Shown here one piece after another: positions 37,475 through 39,021 of a stretch of DNA of 39,021 nucleotides. The notes below the pieces were generated by a model. That model made no database searches and was not told where the DNA came from. It was given only the letters and a program-made list of their open reading frames with translations. Each line of letters opens with the position of its first letter. Position 1 is the stretch's first letter. Position numbers and translations under genes: made by a program. The stretch comes from Desulfobacteraceae bacterium (GTDB lineage: Bacteria > Desulfobacterota > DSM-4660 > Desulfatiglandales > B25-G16): NCBI GenBank assembly GCA_030615105.1, contig JAUWZV010000007.1, forward strand, positions 1 through 39,021. The letters run 5' to 3'.

Positions 37475-39020
37475 TTATTCCCATCTCTTCCTCCTTTTTG
37501 GCAATGGCAAGCCTTGTCTTTACCACTGTGTCAGGTATAAGGCTTATTGAGTCAATACCACATTCTACAAGGAAGGTGGCAAATTCTGGAAAATCACTTG
37601 GTGCCTGACCACAGATCCCTATCTTCTTTCCCCTTCTTCGTGCAACATCAATAACCTGTTTTACCATTGTCTTTACTGCATCATTTCTTTCATCAAAGAT
37701 GTGGGATACCAGGTCACTGTCCCTGTCAAGGCCTAAGGTTAACTGGGTGAGGTCATTTGAGCCAATAGAGAATCCATCAAAGATATCAGCGAATCTATCA
37801 GCTGAAATTACATTGCTGGGGATCTCACACATCACATAGAGCTCAAGCGCATTTTCTCCCTGAACAAGGCCAAATTCAGCCATTGTATCAACTACCTTCT
37901 TACCTTCCTCAGGTGTCCTGCAAAAGGGGACCATCACCTTTATATTGGTAAGTCCCATCTCACCTCGCGCCTTTAGGATTGCCTTGCACTCTAAGCCAAA
38001 TGCATCTTTGAACTTTTCATCATAGTACCTGGAGGCACCTCTCCAGCCTATCATTGGGTTGCTCTCTACTGGTTCATAGAGATGCCCTCCAATGAGGTTT
38101 GCATATTCATTGGTCTTGAAATCAGAAAGCCTTACAATGACATCATTGGGGTAGAAACCTGCTGCAATCCTGCCAATGCCCTGAGATAGTTTACTGATAA
38201 AGAACTCCTTTTTGTCTCCAGGATAACCAGCAGTCATCTCATCTATTCTTTTAATGATCTCCTTTATTTCAGGGTCCTGTTTCCCCTTCTCCTTTAGCTC
38301 ATCATAATGTATTAGGGCAAGGGGATGGATTCCTATGTGGGAATTTATAATGAACTCCTCTCTTGCAAGCCCAACACCATCATTAGGTATCTGGCCATCC
38401 AGGAAGGCCCTCTCAGGGATCCCCACATTCATCATGATCTTTGTCTTGGTCTTGGGGATGTTTTCAAGATCCAGCCTTTCAATATCAAAGTTAAGCAGTC
38501 CCTCATAGATATAGCCGGTCTCACCCTGGGCACATGAGATGGTAATGGGCTTTCCAGTGGAAAGCTTCTCAGTTGCATGCTCTGTTCCAATGATACAGGG
38601 AACCCCGAGCTCCCTTGAGATTATAGCAGCATGGCAGGTACGTCCCCCCTTGTTTGTTACAATACCAGATGCTATCTTCATTATTGGCTCCCAGTCAGGA
38701 TCTGTCATGGTGGTAATGAGCACCTCATCTTCTCTAAATTCCCCAATATGGGCGCTGTCTTCTATTATATGGGCTATCCCCTGGCCTATCTTGGTTCCTA
38801 CTGCCTGGCCGGTGAGGATAACAGGGCCGGTGTCTTTGAGTATATAGGTTTCAATGGTTTTCTGACTCTGCTGGGAGTGCACTGTCTCTGGTCTTGCCTG
38901 CACAATAAAGAGCTCACCCTCAGCTCCATCCTTTGCCCACTCGATATCCATGGGCTTTCCATAGTGGTCCTCAATAATACATGTCCATTGTGCCAGGGTA
39001 AGGATCTCATCATCTGTAAG
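37449..39020 (-). CDS. ppsA: phosphoenolpyruvate synthase, C-terminal part (runs off window edge)
   Basis: IEWAKDGAEGELFIVQARPETV, NKGGRTCHAAIISRELGVPCIIGT, GSNDLTQLTLGLDRDS, GICGQAPSDFPEFA. Confidence 0.95.
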   Translation of the reverse strand, partial: LTDDEILTLAQWTCIIEDHYGKPMDIEWAKDGAEGELFIVQARPETVHSQQSQKTIETYILKDTGPVILTGQAVGTKIGQGIAHIIEDSAHIGEFREDEVLITTMTDPDWEPIMKIASGIVTNKGGRTCHAAIISRELGVPCIIGTEHATEKLSTGKPITISCAQGETGYIYEGLLNFDIERLDLENIPKTKTKIMMNVGIPERAFLDGQIPNDGVGLAREEFIINSHIGIHPLALIHYDELKEKGKQDPEIKEIIKRIDEMTAGYPGDKKEFFISKLSQGIGRIAAGFYPNDVIVRLSDFKTNEYANLIGGHLYEPVESNPMIGWRGASRYYDEKFKDAFGLECKAILKARGEMGLTNIKVMVPFCRTPEEGKKVVDTMAEFGLVQGENALELYVMCEIPSNVISADRFADIFDGFSIGSNDLTQLTLGLDRDSDLVSHIFDERNDAVKTMVKQVIDVARRRGKKIGICGQAPSDFPEFATFLVECGIDSISLIPDTVVKTRLAIAKKEEEMGINPVRIQNG

Positions 39021-39021
39021 T

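Noticed and set aside
1-39021. CRISPR array
   Set aside because: No regularly spaced direct repeats seen by eye
1-39021. tRNA or rRNA genes, including a tRNA attachment site for the island
   Set aside because: No tRNA cloverleaf or rRNA segments recognised; no integrase found either, so the integration mechanism is unknown

Overview
The window looks like a deltaproteobacterial (Desulfobacterota-type) chromosome segment; that taxonomic guess is an inference from gene content only. Two conserved housekeeping blocks flank an accessory island. The left block (about 1-19.3 kb) carries mce, an amidohydrolase, priA, a LolA-like gene, an OapA/M23 peptidase, GNAT, DUF362-ferredoxin, rhodanese, NUDIX, DUF374 acyltransferase, dnaE, a receiver-domain gene, rarA, a radical SAM gene and rlmN. 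The right block (about 32-39 kb, all minus strand) carries a truncated ThyA-type thymidylate synthase, gatB split by one in-frame TAG, ilvE, an alpha/beta hydrolase, fabF and partial ppsA. The island (about 19.7-31.9 kb) has two parts. The first holds a double-domain ThyX, a thymidylate kinase, a ClpX-like zinc-finger/prenyltransferase-toroid/transmembrane protein and a B12-binding radical SAM protein. The second, past a decayed transposase, is a plus-strand cassette of Dcm methyltransferase, HD phosphohydrolase, ORC/CDC6-like AAA ATPase, a Rossmann-like protein and Vsr endonuclease. This second part is the best candidate for an undescribed defence-type system. The truncated ThyA remnant at one island edge and the tandem ThyX at the other suggest the island replaced the resident thymidylate synthase. 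All family calls come from motif reading; no database search was run.
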